Of a stretch of 64,000 nucleotides of DNA, positions 24,001 to 35,699 are shown piece after piece; the first letter of the stretch is position 1, and every line of letters starts with the position of its first letter. The translations under genes and the position numbers were made by a program. The stretch is taken from positions 930,001 through 994,000 of the forward strand of contig OZ176052.1 in assembly GCA_964247055.1 (NCBI GenBank), written 5' to 3'. This stretch comes from Paragordius varius (lineage: Eukaryota > Nematomorpha). The notes below the pieces were generated by a model. That model saw nothing but the letters and a program-made list of their open reading frames with translations, did not search any database and was not told the DNA's origin.

Positions 24001-24485
24001 TTTTATGGCATATTGTAAAAGACTTTTAGAGCCGCGGTTTTAAGTAACCACTGTTTAATATGATATGTTAAAGGACAATTTAAGCAAAATATATAAAGGT
24101 TATATTCTCATCTATACCTATGGCATCATTTTATCGATATAAATCTAAAAAACCGTATGTGGGCAAAATTGATCTAAAAATAATTTTAATCATAAAAAAT
24201 AAAATTTATTATAAAATCAAAAAGTAGAAATATTTTGTTTTCTTAAAAAACTAAACGAGAAAAAAAATACTTCATTCGGTTTTGTGTGTATGGTGAAACC
24301 AGGCATCTTATCTCACTTTTTTTCTTGTTGTTTTGAATTCAAATGATATTCATTAAATTCTATGGGCTTTTAAGGTTGTTCCTTTTTACAATTTGACGTC
24401 TATATCGTTGGCTTGGTTTGGATTTTTTGCTTTTCTCGAGATAAGGGGGGGAAAGTTCATGTTTTGAAGGGGTCAATCTATCCAT
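18092..24485 (-). CDS. RhoGAP protein, ARHGAP21/23-like, with Asn-rich insertions
   Basis: Predicted GTPase-activating protein for Rho-family GTPases. Exons on the minus strand: 24485-24390 (tentative first), 23748-23109, 22170-22021, 21591-21364, 21039-20864, 20526-20395, 20008-19598 and 19531-18092. The sum is 3273 nt, 1090 aa. The RhoGAP domain spans exons 3-8: CIKMIEHLG|GLHQTGLYRIPGN carries the arginine finger (R about 304); KWRDVNVIASVLKTYLRRL has the conserved Lys; LPVHHYHTLKYV, NKMNAKNLAIIFGPTIVR and MPDQCKIVELLITHYPWFF follow. These words match ARHGAP21/23 best. About 100 residues are inserted after the arginine-finger helix and about 80 Asn-rich residues after FGPTIVR. No PDZ or PH domain was found, unlike vertebrate ARHGAP21/23; upstream exons may be missing. 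The exon 4 donor (AAAG|GTTTTA) is weak. The 479-residue tail is His/Asn/Ser/Tyr-rich and unrecognised. Confidence 0.85.
21638..21839. mobile_element. MITE family E, hairpin copy in a RhoGAP intron
   Basis: About 200 bp, almost entirely an inverted repeat. Both arms carry ATACATTGCTAGAAA, ATTATTGCCAAATAG-like and AACAAAGGG words; the right end reads GCTCATACTGTTT. A second copy at 25972-26153 has TACTCATACTGTA at its right end, so TA plus CAGTATGAGTA termini are likely (Tc1/mariner-like). Confidence 0.8.
22185..22520. repeat. Large imperfect palindrome in a RhoGAP intron
   Basis: Left arm: ATTAGTGAAAATAAAAAAGA, GGGCCATAGTGCACGAG, AAGCATTACC, AATAATAATTATTTTT. The right arm repeats all of them inverted (GCTTACTCGTGCACCATGGC near 22437). 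A partial duplicate of the left arm lies between. Probably a MITE; only one copy seen here. Confidence 0.75.
22540..22620. mobile_element. MITE family D, left-end fragment
   Basis: ATTACAGTCATGTAGAATAT followed by TTTCGTTAATTGGATAT and TTTGGTAAAGAAT matches the left arm of family D (35114). The right arm is absent and a family A copy follows. Confidence 0.6.
22658..22910. mobile_element. MITE family A, degraded copy in a RhoGAP intron
   Basis: Keeps TTTACAGTAA at left, both AACCATACTTTTT inner words (right one inverted) and the common middle in inverse order. Outer termini are eroded. Confidence 0.65.
24390..24485 (-). CDS. Tentative first coding exon of the RhoGAP gene
   Basis: ATG plus 31 more codons (starting MDRLTPSKHELSPPYLEK), ending at a GTAAAA donor in phase 0, which fits the phase-0 start of the exon at 23748. 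Lys/Ser/Pro-rich. Supported only by frame and splice-site agreement. The true start could lie further upstream. Confidence 0.35.
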
Positions 24486-25971
24486 ATTACATATTTAAGT
24501 GCTACAATTAGATTTTTGGGGTTTTACATGAGGTTTCGTTTCGCATTCTATCCATCAAATCAAAAAAAATTTAACAATAATTATAATTATAAAATTCGTA
24601 AAATTTCAAATTAACCAATTCTTTAAAAAAGTACTAATGTGAGAAAGTATGTTTCATTGTTATATGAGTTCAAATAATTTTTTAATTTTTAGGCAAAAAC
24701 CAATTGTAAAAAAATTAAGATTAAAAATAATGAATCAAAATAGATTTTACTATATATATATAAGCAATATTGGTATAATTAACATCAAATAACTACACAA
24801 TTTTCGGAAGCGCGCAATTAACTATAATGTAAAACAAACATGTGTTTTAAATTATATTAACCAAACTTTAAACTTTTTTTGCTAATTAGCAACAATGTAT
24901 GGATCAAATATATGTAACACCCTGAGAATAAAAAAGTTGTAAACAAATCAAAGAAAATCCATGATATGTAATTCTTCTTATTAGCAAGATTTATTGAAGA
25001 AAGGAAATAACATTATTACATTACATAGTATTACAGATTATTAGCAACAACCATGTTTTATCAATTATATTATCAAACATATATAGCTACTTATCAGTTT
25101 AGAAATTAACACATTTTATTATAAAAATAAAATTACATACATATATATATTCCCGAATAGAAATAAAATAAATCAATTTATCTTTCCGATTTCTAATCAG
25201 CCTATACTACATCATCATTGTAAATGAATTAATATGGGAGTTTTATATATGTATATATTCAAGTAATTTGCTCTAAATTTAAGCACATATCATTCATTAT
25301 TCTTCATAGTATAAATTAATGCAATTCTTTTAAGGATTTCATATACAAATAAAAAATGTTTTAATTAAAATACTAATTATTCTTATCTATCGATATTTTA
25401 GTTATTGATATTATAGAGAGGAATAGGTAGCTAGGTATATGTATAATAGGTAACGTATTTTCCATAAAACTCGCTTACTCAAATCGAAAATGATGGAAAA
25501 AACGTGAATATTAATTAGAAAAATATATAATTGATAAAATAATTGATAAAATGTGCAAACTTTTCTTTAGTTAGAATGATTAAATAAAAGGTGAAATAGC
25601 AAAAATTATGGAAAAAAAGTATAATATAAACAAATATCGACAGAATGTTTTTTGTAAAAAAAGTTTTAAGTTTGCGACTAAGATTCAACAATCCAAATAT
25701 TTTGGAGGAATAATGCTAGATTTTTGGATATAAATCAAAATCTTATGAAATGTTTCGTAATGTGTATAATTATAACTAATATGCAAAAATAAAGGGTTTT
25801 TAACCTCTAAATATAAATAAATTTTTATTTTTATTTATACTACTAATTACATTATGTAAATGCAAAAAAACCACAAAAAAATGTATTATATATTAGCATA
25901 ATACAGTAAAGAGAAATATTATTGGTTCCATATTGACGGAATTGTACGTTTGAAGGAATTAAAATTAAATT
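24486..25971. other. Upstream flank of RhoGAP gene, AT-rich, unassigned
   Basis: I searched the minus strand for PH or PDZ exons and saw none. The sequence is mostly A/T homopolymer-rich with no repeat ends recognised. Confidence 0.35.
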
Positions 25972-26153
25972 ATAGTATGAGTAAGTACTATACATTGCTA
26001 AAAAGTTATTAATTATTGCCAAATAACATTTACAACAAAAAGAAATATTATTGGATAATAGTATAAAAAGTGAAAAAAAATAACTTACTTAGTATATGCT
26101 ATTTGGCAATAATTAATAACTTTCTAGAAATGTATATTTACTCATACTGTAAT
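25972..26153. mobile_element. MITE family E copy
   Basis: Inverted arms TATACATTGCTAAAAAGTTA / inverse with CTAGAAATGTATA, and ATTATTGCCAAATA both ways. Right end TACTCATACTGTA. Confidence 0.8.
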
Positions 26154-27262
26154 TAAATTAAAACAGCGTAAAAAATATTATATATTCCATATTCACCAAT
26201 TTAAAGTGTTATACTATATAAAAATATTAGCAACCGATGATGAATTAATTCTTTGTTCATATGTAAAATTAAAACAATTTATGAAATAATACATACTTTT
26301 ATCAAAAATATACAAGGAATTAATTGACAATTCGAATCATCATATGTAAACTAAGCTCAAATTTTGAAAAGAACAATCCAACTTATTTTTGAATTGCCGA
26401 ACAATGTAATTAGGAATAGTAAGATTAATTAATTTTCAAGGGAATAAAGAACATGCATAAAAGTATGTGATTTAAAATCGATTCCTTTTAAGCAGTACAA
26501 TATAAAAGTTAAAAAATAAATTTTTTTAGAATAAAATTTCTTCTGTTGTCACAATGGTACATGATTAGTTTTTATCTCTCTTGATCTATAAATACTACAT
26601 ATACAATATAAAAATGCCTATATTGTAAAAAAATTTGAAAAATATTCAATTGAATTATATATATAAAGGTCTTTGATATAGGGAAACTTTTTTATCTTGC
26701 AATTTATAATTCTATGTCACAGAAAAGGTAAAGTTTAAAATTAAACTTTTTCTATATACTATTCAATTCTTTTTAACAATTCTGTCTATTGTTCAAAAAA
26801 TGTTTTAGATTGCAAAAAATAAACGAGGGAAAAAATATTATATTCCATTCTATTGTAATGTAATGTAATCTAGATAATTGTGACAATGATCTTTAACTTG
26901 TTTAAACATTAATTTTTAAGGTTAAATTTAATTAAAATATGGAGTTAGTTAATGAAATATGATAGTTAAAGATAACACGGAATTAAAAATTTAGCGTTAT
27001 ATATTCCTAAATTATTAAATGATATTTTAATGAATTAAATCAAGAAAAAAATGTTAAAAATTTAAATATTTTACCTGATTTTTACACATGTAGAACACCG
27101 GATAAAACTTTAAACATATGTGGAAAAATAATTTAAATTTATGTTGAAAATTATATTACTTATTAGTTTCAAATTTGATATGACTAAATTACAAATTTTA
27201 TGTAGATATTGTTCCATTTTAATTATTATCTTTATTCAAAAAGATTTAATTTTTGATCTGTC
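26154..27262. other. Intergenic, nothing recognised
   Basis: AT-rich DNA with no supported coding region or repeat terminus. Confidence 0.35.
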
Positions 27263-27842
27263 CTTAACACTTCGATTCATGGGGTATCTAAATACCCCAG
27301 ACTAAATTTGAGATTTTCAAACTACAGAAGGAAACGGTCCCAATTTAAATTTATGCTTCTACCCTAATACAAATTATATAAATATGCCAAAATATCTAAA
27401 TGAAATTTTGTTTTGAAAAAAAAGTTCCATGTCAAACTACTTCGCCGCCATTTTTATTTTACAAAATTTTTGCAAAATATCGTCTTGATATAATTTTAAG
27501 GGTAGAATTAAAGCTAAATTTTTATTTAAATTACATCTAACATTTATAAAAATAGAAAAAACGGTTTATTTTGTATTATTTTTCGAATTTTACCATTGCA
27601 CACATGTCACGTTGACTAAATTTTTACCTTTCGGTTTAAGCTTAAAATAAGTAATATCAAGTATTTTTGAATAAATTTTTTTATATATTCGGTTTATTAA
27701 TGTTAAATAAGTGCGAAATTTTGCCATGGTTTCGATTTCTTCCATATTTTTATAAGAATTTAATTTTAAACAGGCCTGGGGTATTTAACTACCCTAATTT
27801 GAATCGAAGGACTAAAATGAATGTGTTGTATCCAAGTGTTAA
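27263..27842. mobile_element. MITE family C, full-length copy with TTAA edges
   Basis: TTAA then CACTTCGATTC and the palindrome GGGGTATCTAAATACCCC at left. Right end: GGCCTGGGGTATTTAACTAC, TGAATCGAAGGACTAAAATG, TATCCAAGTG then TTAA. 580 bp. TTAA at both borders suggests a TTAA-targeting superfamily (piggyBac, Kolobok and Sola2 use TTAA); no transposase is present. The 64-codon ORF across the right end is a repeat by-product found in several copies. Confidence 0.8.
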
Positions 27843-28789
27843 TGGCTTGTGGTTCAGATAAAATTATTTCCTTGGTAATTTACTTTTTATAAGAAAATGA
27901 CAAAATATGAATGAATTTTACACACCGTGCTCAAAATATGTTGGTTAAAATATCTGGGGTAGAAGTTTATTCAGAGATCTCCCCATGTTTTCATGGGGTT
28001 TATATTCGTCTATGGTTATATAGGCGAAAAACTAGGATTTTCTAGAACCTTAATTTCCGAAAATAATACATCAAATAACGCTTTATTAGGCTCTTGAATT
28101 ATTTGCCACCCTTACTACTATCGAAAATTTTGAATAATATAAAATCAATCAGGGTTAAATTAGCGTGGAAAATATGATAGGAAAATTATTATATTGCTTT
28201 AGTTCTTTCGAATAGACCACTTCGTTATATTTTTTATTATTTGTAGACAATTACGTTTTGGGGTCGTTTTGTATCGAATTTAAACTTGTATATTAACTGT
28301 AAAAACTGTTTTGGTTAATTATAAATACTGGTGTCCTATACCCGTGCACAGAATTGGGAGGTATAAATATATCCTGATGAAATATGTGTAAAATATGAGA
28401 GATAAATTTATTAGTTTATCGTGGAGCTTTTGGCCTTCCTTACAAACAAAGAAAGGTATATTTTTTGATAACTAATATATATTCATAACCAGTTTTCACA
28501 AAACAATATAGGGGGGTATAAAAATGACCGATAAAATATATACATTTTGATAAAAACCAGGATTATCATGATGCTTTTGTTTTAGTCTTTATGAGTAATA
28601 TAAGAAAGTTATTACTAATTTTTCAGAGTGTTCTGTATCAGAAAATGAATTTGAGCATATTTCTATTAAGTAAAGTTTTTTTGTGAAAAATGCATTTTTC
28701 CAGAAAAAATCACTAAAATAGATTAATTACCGAAAGCAAAACAATTTTTTTTAAAAAATTTAATTTTAGATGTGGATTCCGAAAGTAAC
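27843..28789. other. Intergenic, nothing recognised
   Basis: No coding sequence seen. GGATTCCGAAAGTAACAA near 28774 resembles part of repeat family J (52300-56020). Confidence 0.35.
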
Positions 28790-30169
28790 AATTTTTTTAA
28801 TTTTTACCTTTCGGTTTTAGCTTAAAATAAGTATTATCAAATATTTTTAAAAACATTTTTTTATATTCTGGTTTATTAATGTTATATAAGTGCAAAATTT
28901 TGCCATGGTTTTGATTCCTTCCATATTTTTTAAAGAATTTAATATTAAACAGGCCTGGGGTATTTAACTACCCCAATTCAAATCGAAGGACTAAAATGAA
29001 TGTCTTGTATCCAAGTGTTAAATGAAGACGATATTTTGCAAAAATTTTGTAAAATAAAAATGGCGTCGAAGTAGTTTGATATGGAACTTTATTTTCAAAA
29101 CAAAATTTTATTTAGATATTTTGGGATATTTATATAATTTTTATTAGAATAGAAGCATATATTTAAATTGGGACCGTGTCCTTCAGTAGTTTTTTGGCAA
29201 TCCTATCTCAAATATAGTCTGGGGTATTTAGATACCCCAATTTGAATCGAAGTGTTAATTTTAAGGGTTATATTATAGCTATTTTTTTATAAATTACATC
29301 TAACATTGATAGAAATAGAAAAAACGGTTCATTTTATATCATTTTCAATTTTACCATTCACACATGTCACGTTGACTAAATTTCTACCTATCGATTTTAG
29401 CTTAACACTTTGATTCAAATTGGCGTATCTAAATACCCCAGACTAAATTTAAATAAATAATTTTAAAAAACTACTGAAGGAAACGGTCCTAATTTAAAAT
29501 GCTTTTCATAATAAAAATTACATAAATATGTCACAATATCTTAGTAAAATTTTGTTTTGAAAACAAAGTTTCATATCAAACTACTTCGGCCACATTTTTA
29601 TTTTACAAAATTTTTGCAAAATATCGGCTTCATTTAATTTTAACGCGGTAAAATTAAAGCTAATATTTTATTAAAATTACATCTAGCATTGATAGAAAAA
29701 AAGCGGTTTATTTTGTATTATTTTTCAATTTTACCATTTCACACGTGTCACGTTGACGAAATTTTTACCTTTCAGTTTTAACTTAAAATAAGTAATATCA
29801 AGTATTTTTGAATAAAATTTTTTATATATTTCGGTTTATTAATGTTATATAAGTGCTAAATTTTGCCATGGTTTGGATTCCTTCCATACTTTTTAAAGTA
29901 TTTAATTTTAAATAGGCCTGGGGTATCCAACTATCCTAATTTGAATCAAAGGACTAAAATGAGTGTGTTGTATTCAAGTGTTAAAATAAGTAAAATCAAG
30001 TATTTTTGTATTAAAATTTTTATATATTTCGGTTTATTAATCTTATTTAAGTGCAAAATTTTGCCATGGTTTCGATTCCTTCCATATTTTTCAAAGAATT
30101 TATTTTAAACAGGCATTTAATTACCCCGATTTAAATCGAAGGACTAATGAATGTGTATCCAAATGTTAA
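28790..30169. mobile_element. Cluster of family C copies in both orientations
   Basis: A right half (to 29021) is joined back-to-back to an inverted left half (29022-29258). A partial middle follows, then a full copy 29401-29984 with TTAA and CACTTTGATTC at left and TATTCAAGTGTTAA at right. A last right-half fragment ends at 30169. The 81-codon ORF at 29863-30108 runs over two repeated right ends. Confidence 0.75.
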
Positions 30170-30189
30170 AATAGACGCAATAATGCCGA

Positions 30190-30350
30190 AATTGTGGATA
30201 AAAAATTTAAATAAATTTTAAAATTTGATATCAACCAATATTTTTAAAAAATGCACTTTGCAAAAAATTAATTTTTAGCAAAATTTTGTTGACGCGTTTT
30301 TCATACTCTTTTGTGGCATCATGGAAACGGTTAAAATTAAGTCATTCTTT
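30190..30350. repeat. Repeat family J fragment
   Basis: Contains TTTTGTTGACGCGTTTTTCA and CATCATGGAAACGG, words shared with the 53.9-56.0 kb array and, weakly, with 9425-9470. Confidence 0.45.
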
Positions 30351-30559
30351 GCCAATTCCCTGGAAAAATTTATAAACATTTTTTGCTTATTTTAGGCTAA
30401 TCTCAAAATTTATAAATCATGTAATTCGCAGTTACATAAAGCATATATCCAAGGTAATACCAGAATAAAATCGTAAAACTATTTGGCCGGCACCTTATTC
30501 TTATGGTCGAGTATTGTGGGTTAGCATTTATGGATGCTGAATTTTAGATTCTCTAATAA

Positions 30560-30850
30560 CTCACGTCCATAGATGCTGACCTTTCCGAGCGTGCCATTAT
30601 AGACATTATCAAATATAATTTATCTTTCCAGTATATGACGGACATTGGTAAGAAAAGTAAATGCCATGTTAAAGGCCGTCCAAAGCGTGAATGTTTGAAC
30701 GAAATTTAAAATCATTATCAAAAGTCTCACTTTGATTATGATTTCGATTTGCTCGGCAATAATGATAAGGATTTAGCTGGTTCACTTTACCGCTCTTTTT
30801 TCAATCAAAGCGCGAACATTGAAAACGCCGATTCAGGAACCGACGGTTGA
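30560..30850 (+). pseudogene. Coding-like fragment of unknown origin
   Basis: One plus-strand frame is open for about 95 codons apart from a single TAA near the middle. GC is higher than the flanks and the residues look protein-like (DADLSERAIIDIIKYNLSFQ, later KGRPKRECLNEI, then FDYDFDLLGNNDKDLAGSLY). No family was recognised. It could be a decayed exon of a host gene or of a transposon. Confidence 0.35.
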
Positions 30851-31077
30851 TATTCTTATTTCCCTTTAAATATATATTTTTAAATATACCAACATCTTTG
30901 GTGAAATTATAAATTTAAATTATCCCAAGCAAAGATTATTTGTAGTAATCGAAATATCATAATAAATTTATATAATTTTAGCTGAAATATAATTGCATAT
31001 ATAATAAATAATTAATAATTTGGATAAATAGATAAATCATTTGTATCAAATGAATTATTTGATAGTGATACATTTAT

Positions 31078-31316
31078 ATCAGAGGCGTAGCTTGCATTGC
31101 TAACAGCCTTTCCCTCCATATACCTCTTTAATTAAATATAAGCAAATTCAAGCCTTGGTCATGACCACTCATAAATGGGTGACTTTTTATGTATTATTTA
31201 AAACAATAATTTTTAAATACCTATTATTACAATAAAATTATAAAATTTAAAATCCGGCGCCCCTTCAACTATGGTGCCCGGTGCATTAGCCCCTTTTCCC
31301 CCTAGATACCCCACTG
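31078..31316. mobile_element. hAT-like MITE (family K)
   Basis: Left end CAGAGGCGTAGCTTG and right end CTAGATACCCCACTG are imperfect inverted repeats of a common hAT terminus (CAG-x-GG-x-GTA). No clean 8-bp duplication could be shown because the flanks are TA-rich. Confidence 0.5.
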
Positions 31317-31317
31317 A

Positions 31318-31389
<72 letters not shown>

Positions 31390-31390
31390 A
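31316..31390. repeat. (TA)n microsatellite
   Basis: About 70 bases of almost pure TA, ending in TGTATG variants. It directly follows the family K MITE. Confidence 0.9.
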
Positions 31391-31778
31391 TATTTCTTCT
31401 TAAACCTCTTATTAATTTACAATTAATATTTTACTTGCTTTTACTATTTTGGATCAACAATTCCCATGCACAGATACGTACTGCCAAGGGCTTCTTTTAA
31501 TTTTAAATTTTATTATTGTTGTTTTTAAATATTAAAAATACGCTAATATGGCTGAAACTAATAGTGTTCCATGATAGTAACACATCCTTCCATGTCTGGA
31601 CGTAAAACCACACAAGCTTTTATATAAAGTCACCCACCAGAAGAATAAAAACGGTTTTAGAGCTTTTTTTAAACTAAGTTACCACATTTTTTCATTTTTA
31701 ATACAGTGTTAGTAAACCTTATCTATTGATAAAATTATTTTCTTTAGTTTAGTGGGTAACGACGAGATTTTGCAATGT

Positions 31779-32082
31779 AAATAATGTTAGAATCGTCGTA
31801 AAATAACGCAAAAATAAAATATAATTTATTAATTCTCAAATTTTCGCCATAGGCATCAGGAGATTAGTTAAGAAAAATGTATATAATATAAGATAATAAT
31901 AATTAATTTAAAAAATGTCATGGTTGATATTACTTATATAGGAAAAAATCACGAAAGAACCGTTAGGACAAATTTTTAATTTTTATTATCTTATATTATA
32001 TATATTTTTCTTAACTAATCTCCTGATGATCTATGGCGAAAATTTGGCGTTATTTTACGACGATTCTAACATCATTTATTTT
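31779..32082. mobile_element. Long hairpin MITE (family H)
   Basis: Two arms of about 120 bases: AATGTTAGAATCGTCGTAAA, ATAACGC, AAATTTTCGCCATAG, ATCAGGAGATTAGTTAAGAA and ATATAATATAAGATAATAAT all recur inverted in the right arm. The spacer is about 60 bases. Only one copy in the window. Confidence 0.8.
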
Positions 32083-32224
32083 ATTTAGGTTTGAATTATA
32101 TCTACTATCTGATTAACTATATTTTTTGGAATTTTACCAGTAAATATAGTAATGTTGGAAAATAGATTCAAAATATTCTTAATTCAATGCTTGCTTTCAT
32201 ATCAAAACTTATATATTTTTTATC

Positions 32225-34979
32225 GTATATACCAGGGGTGGCCAATGAGGTGACCGCGGTCACTTTCGTGACAGCGACAACTCAAAAAGTGACCGCCTGA
32301 AAATATTTTTTTTTAAAAAATTTTATTGATTTTTTTCGGATAGTTGGCTACTTCTGAGCGAATTTAAATTTAAAATACAAAAAAATACGGTTTAAATTAA
32401 AAAAAACGTCTAAGAAAAGGGTGTAAAAAAATTATTTTATTAATTATAATTCATATGTTTTGGAGCATTTGCATTAAAACTTAAAATCAGTCATTTCCCT
32501 TGAATATATCAAAACTTTGAGCAAAGCTTATTCATAAATCAGAAGCATAATCGTGAAGTTAGATTTGATTTGATACACCAAAAGTAGGTTTTTAAAACTT
32601 ATATTTTAGAATGAGCCAAAAAAAGTTGTACAGATACAAGAAAGATTGGGAGCATGAATACTTTTTTATTATGATAAATGAAACATGCACCTGTCTAATA
32701 TGCAATAGTACTGTTTCTTTGCCCAAAAAGTCAAATATTGAAAGACATTATAGATCTCTGCATCCACATTACTCCAAAAACTACCCCTTACAAACTCAAG
32801 AACGCAACATTAAAGTAAAGGAATTAAAAGAACAATTATCCGCCTCACAAAATAGCATACTTAAATACAACAAAGACTATAAAAATGCTACGATTGCTTC
32901 ATTCAAGGTAGCGGAAATACTCATTCGGAACAATAAGCCATTCCAAGATGGTGAAATATTTAAAGAAGCCTTTATTAGCGCTTGTGATATTTTATTTGAA
33001 AATTTTGATAACAAAAATAATATTATGACAGCTATTAAAAGCATAAGCTTATCGAGAAATACCGTTATGCGCAGGGCTGAAGATATTATTAATAATCTTG
33101 ATGAAATTTTACATGAAAATATTAATAACTGTATTTTTTTTCTTTGCAACTCGATGAGTCCACCGATTATGTTGGAATCGCCCAATTATGCATTTTTATT
33201 CGTATGATATTTAGTGATTTATCTGCAAAGGAGGAATTATTAACTATAATACCTCTCCACGAACGAACCAGAGGGCAGGATATTTTTGATTTTTTTTATA
33301 AATACAGATACGAAACTTCCCATCGTAAAACTCGCATCCATAACTACTGATGGAGCTCCAGCTATGATTGGCGTTAACAACGGCTTTATCGCTTTATGTA
33401 AAAATCACAGTGCATTTCCCAAGTTCATTGATTACCATTGTATAATCCATAATCAAGTTTTATGTTCAAAAGTTTTAAAATACCATCATGTAATGAACCC
33501 CTGTTTTAAAATTGTTAACGCCATTCGAACAAAAAGCTTGTCCCGCCGCCAATTTCGAATTTTGTTAAATGAGTGCGGCGTGGAATATAGAGAACTTTTA
33601 TTACATACTGATGTAAGGTGGTTGAGTCGTGCCGCATTTTTAATTAGATTTAGGCAACTTTTACCACAAATAAAAAATTTTTTAGAGAATTCTAAATTTT
33701 CATACCCTGAATTGAAAGATCAAGATTGGCTGCTTGATCTTGCATTTTTATGCGATATCACGGAAAAATTGCATAAATTAAACATCCAATTACAAGGAAA
33801 AGATAAAACAATAATGGATATGATGGGTGCTTTAAAATCTTTTAAGGAAACACTAACAGTAGTAGAAACACAAGTAAAAAACCGAGATTTAAAACATTTT
33901 TTTTAATCTGGCAGCGGTGTCTGAAAAAATAGAGAATCTCTCTTTTGAAAAATATGCAGATGATATTGGTCTGCTTATTAATGATTTTGAAAAACGATTT
34001 TCATCTATAAATAAACTTGAAGACATCGCTATTTTTTTATCATGCGCATTTAATAATAATAATAATAATGTTGAATATATTGCTTAAAAACTCAGCCACT
34101 TTCTTGGTGTACCAAATTTAGCAGAGTTGGAAGAGGAATTAATAAATGTTAAATGGAATATCCATCTAAAATCATTAGGATCAGATATATATATAAATTT
34201 ATAAATAAAGATAAATACCCCCATATTTGGAAAACCGCTGCATTATTTAATTCTTTTTTTGGATCCACATATTTATGTGAATCGGCTTTTTCAATTATGA
34301 ATGCTATCAAAACTAAACAGAGGTCACAATTAACTAATAAACATTTAGAATCATGTTTGAGAATTGCTTTGACTTCATTTGAACCTAATTTAGATAAACT
34401 TTCTGAATTTTTTCGCAGTCGGGCGTTTTAAATATTTTTTTCTTTATTAAATATGGATGTTTATCAGTTGTATTTTCGCTTAGGAAAAAGCCGATTTACT
34501 AAAAAATATGTGGATAGAATTAAAACTGATACAATTTTAATGTACTCTTATTTATGTTTAAATTATGGTTTTAAATTGGAATGCTATTTTTTATTTCTTT
34601 TATTTTTTGTATCATAATGTATTCTCCCCTGTAATTTCAAATGCATTGTTTAAATTTTTATATTGTAAAATTTCATATAATAGAAATTTAATAAATAAAT
34701 ATTTTGAAGTGTTTTAGGTTGGTTAAAAAATTAAGGTAGTTAATAACCCGTTGTCTTTTAATTAAAATTATTTTTGTATTTGGTTGATAGATAAAAAAAT
34801 TACAATTTTAAAATGGTTTAAACAAGTCACTCTAATCTGTAAAGCAGGTATATACATCATTTAAAGTGTTGATTGAGTTTTTTTGATAAATATTTCTGGG
34901 TGACCGCGAACTCTTTTTTTAACAAAAAAGCCAAAAAAAAGCTCGCGACAAAAAAAGTGTGGCCACCCCTGGTATATAC
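32225..34979 (+). mobile_element. hAT transposon with 8-bp target site duplication
   Basis: Element at 32233-34971 (2739 bp) with inverted ends CAGGGGTGGCCAA / TGTGGCCACCCCTG. It is flanked on both sides by the 8-bp duplication GTATATAC (32225-32232 and 34972-34979), the hallmark of hAT insertion. The inside holds one transposase gene on the plus strand, now frame-broken. The target was the end of a family B MITE (ATATACCATT follows the right duplication), so the hAT is younger than that MITE. Confidence 0.93.
32611..34434 (+). pseudogene. hAT transposase, frame-broken
   Basis: Cut-and-paste transposase with an N-terminal BED-type finger (CLICNSTVSLPKKSNIERHY, then H) and a ribonuclease-H-like core: QLDESTDYVGIAQLCIFIR, ITTDGAPAMIG, FIDYHCIIHNQVLCSK, HTDVRWLSR. 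The C-terminal dimerisation part has FGSTYLCESAFSIMNAIKTK, RSQLTNKHLESCLRIA and SSFEPNLD-like TSFEPNLD. Such words are typical of the GTF2IRD2/ZBED/FAM200-related hAT lineage. The frame changes at three 8-T runs (33134-33141, 33290-33297, 33897-33904) and at an AT run near 34184-34195; there is one in-frame stop at 34084-34086. Otherwise the sequence is little decayed. It looks recently inactivated or affected by run-length errors. Confidence 0.9.
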
Positions 34980-35110
34980 CATTATAACTTCGAATTCCCC
35001 ATGAACAATTCCAATTCACCTCAAAAAGAACTTATGTGTTTTCGGGCAAATATAACTCATCATAAATAAGAAATATATTCTTACAGCATAGTCTATTATT
35101 TTCTCAGTAT
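34972..35110. mobile_element. MITE family B, left half
   Basis: ATATACCATTATAACTTCGA, then AACAATTCCAATTCACC, TTATGTGTTTTCGG and AACTCATCATAAATAAG match the left side of family B. It is cut short at the family D element that follows. Confidence 0.7.
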
Positions 35111-35113
35111 TAT

Positions 35114-35355
35114 GTTACAGTCATGTATTTTTTATTTTATCAAAAATTTATTTTTTTTCGTTAAATGGGTAGTATTTGGTAAAGAATTGAATAAACAAGA
35201 GCACTAAGGTAATTTTTATACTTTTTTGATGAATATGATTGTTAATACTAGAAAGCTCTTGTTTTTTTCCATTCTTTACCAAATATTTATACCCATTTAA
35301 CGAAAAAAAAAATTTTTGATAAATTTTGATAAAATAAAGGGTACATGACTGTAAC
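35114..35355. mobile_element. MITE family D, complete hairpin copy
   Basis: Ends TTACAGTCATGTA and TACATGACTGTAA. Both arms hold TTTCGTTAAATGGGTA, TTTGGTAAAGAAT and AACAAGAGC, inverted. 242 bp. It seems to have landed in or beside the family B copy on its left. Confidence 0.85.
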
Positions 35356-35699
35356 ACTAGCTGGCCCTGTCACGCTTGACGTAATCTCACCGATAATTAT
35401 TCTTAATTTGCAATAAATAGAGGTAATGGAAAAAAAATAAAAAAACATATTATTCTATTCTTTGATTATTCTTTTACGGGTTTTTGCATAGACTCAAATA
35501 TTATTTATTCGAAAATGACCATATATAAACTGTCCCTTATTAAAGTTAATATTCAAGTATAATTGGGTTTATTTCCAGATTTTCGTTTTACTAAATCATG
35601 GTTAAAAGTTTTATTTTGAAATTCTGTTCACACAGCTGGGATCAGGGGATATGAAAAGTATACGATTTGTGTTCCCTTTTTAAAGGAAAGAATAATATT

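Noticed and set aside
27667-27861. ORF ending in an NRPGVFNYPNLN-type stretch
   Set aside because: The same translation recurs at 29863, 52554 and 53768 because it comes from the right end of the family C MITE, not from a protein gene.
32877-33185. 102-codon minus-strand ORF
   Set aside because: Antisense of the hAT transposase.
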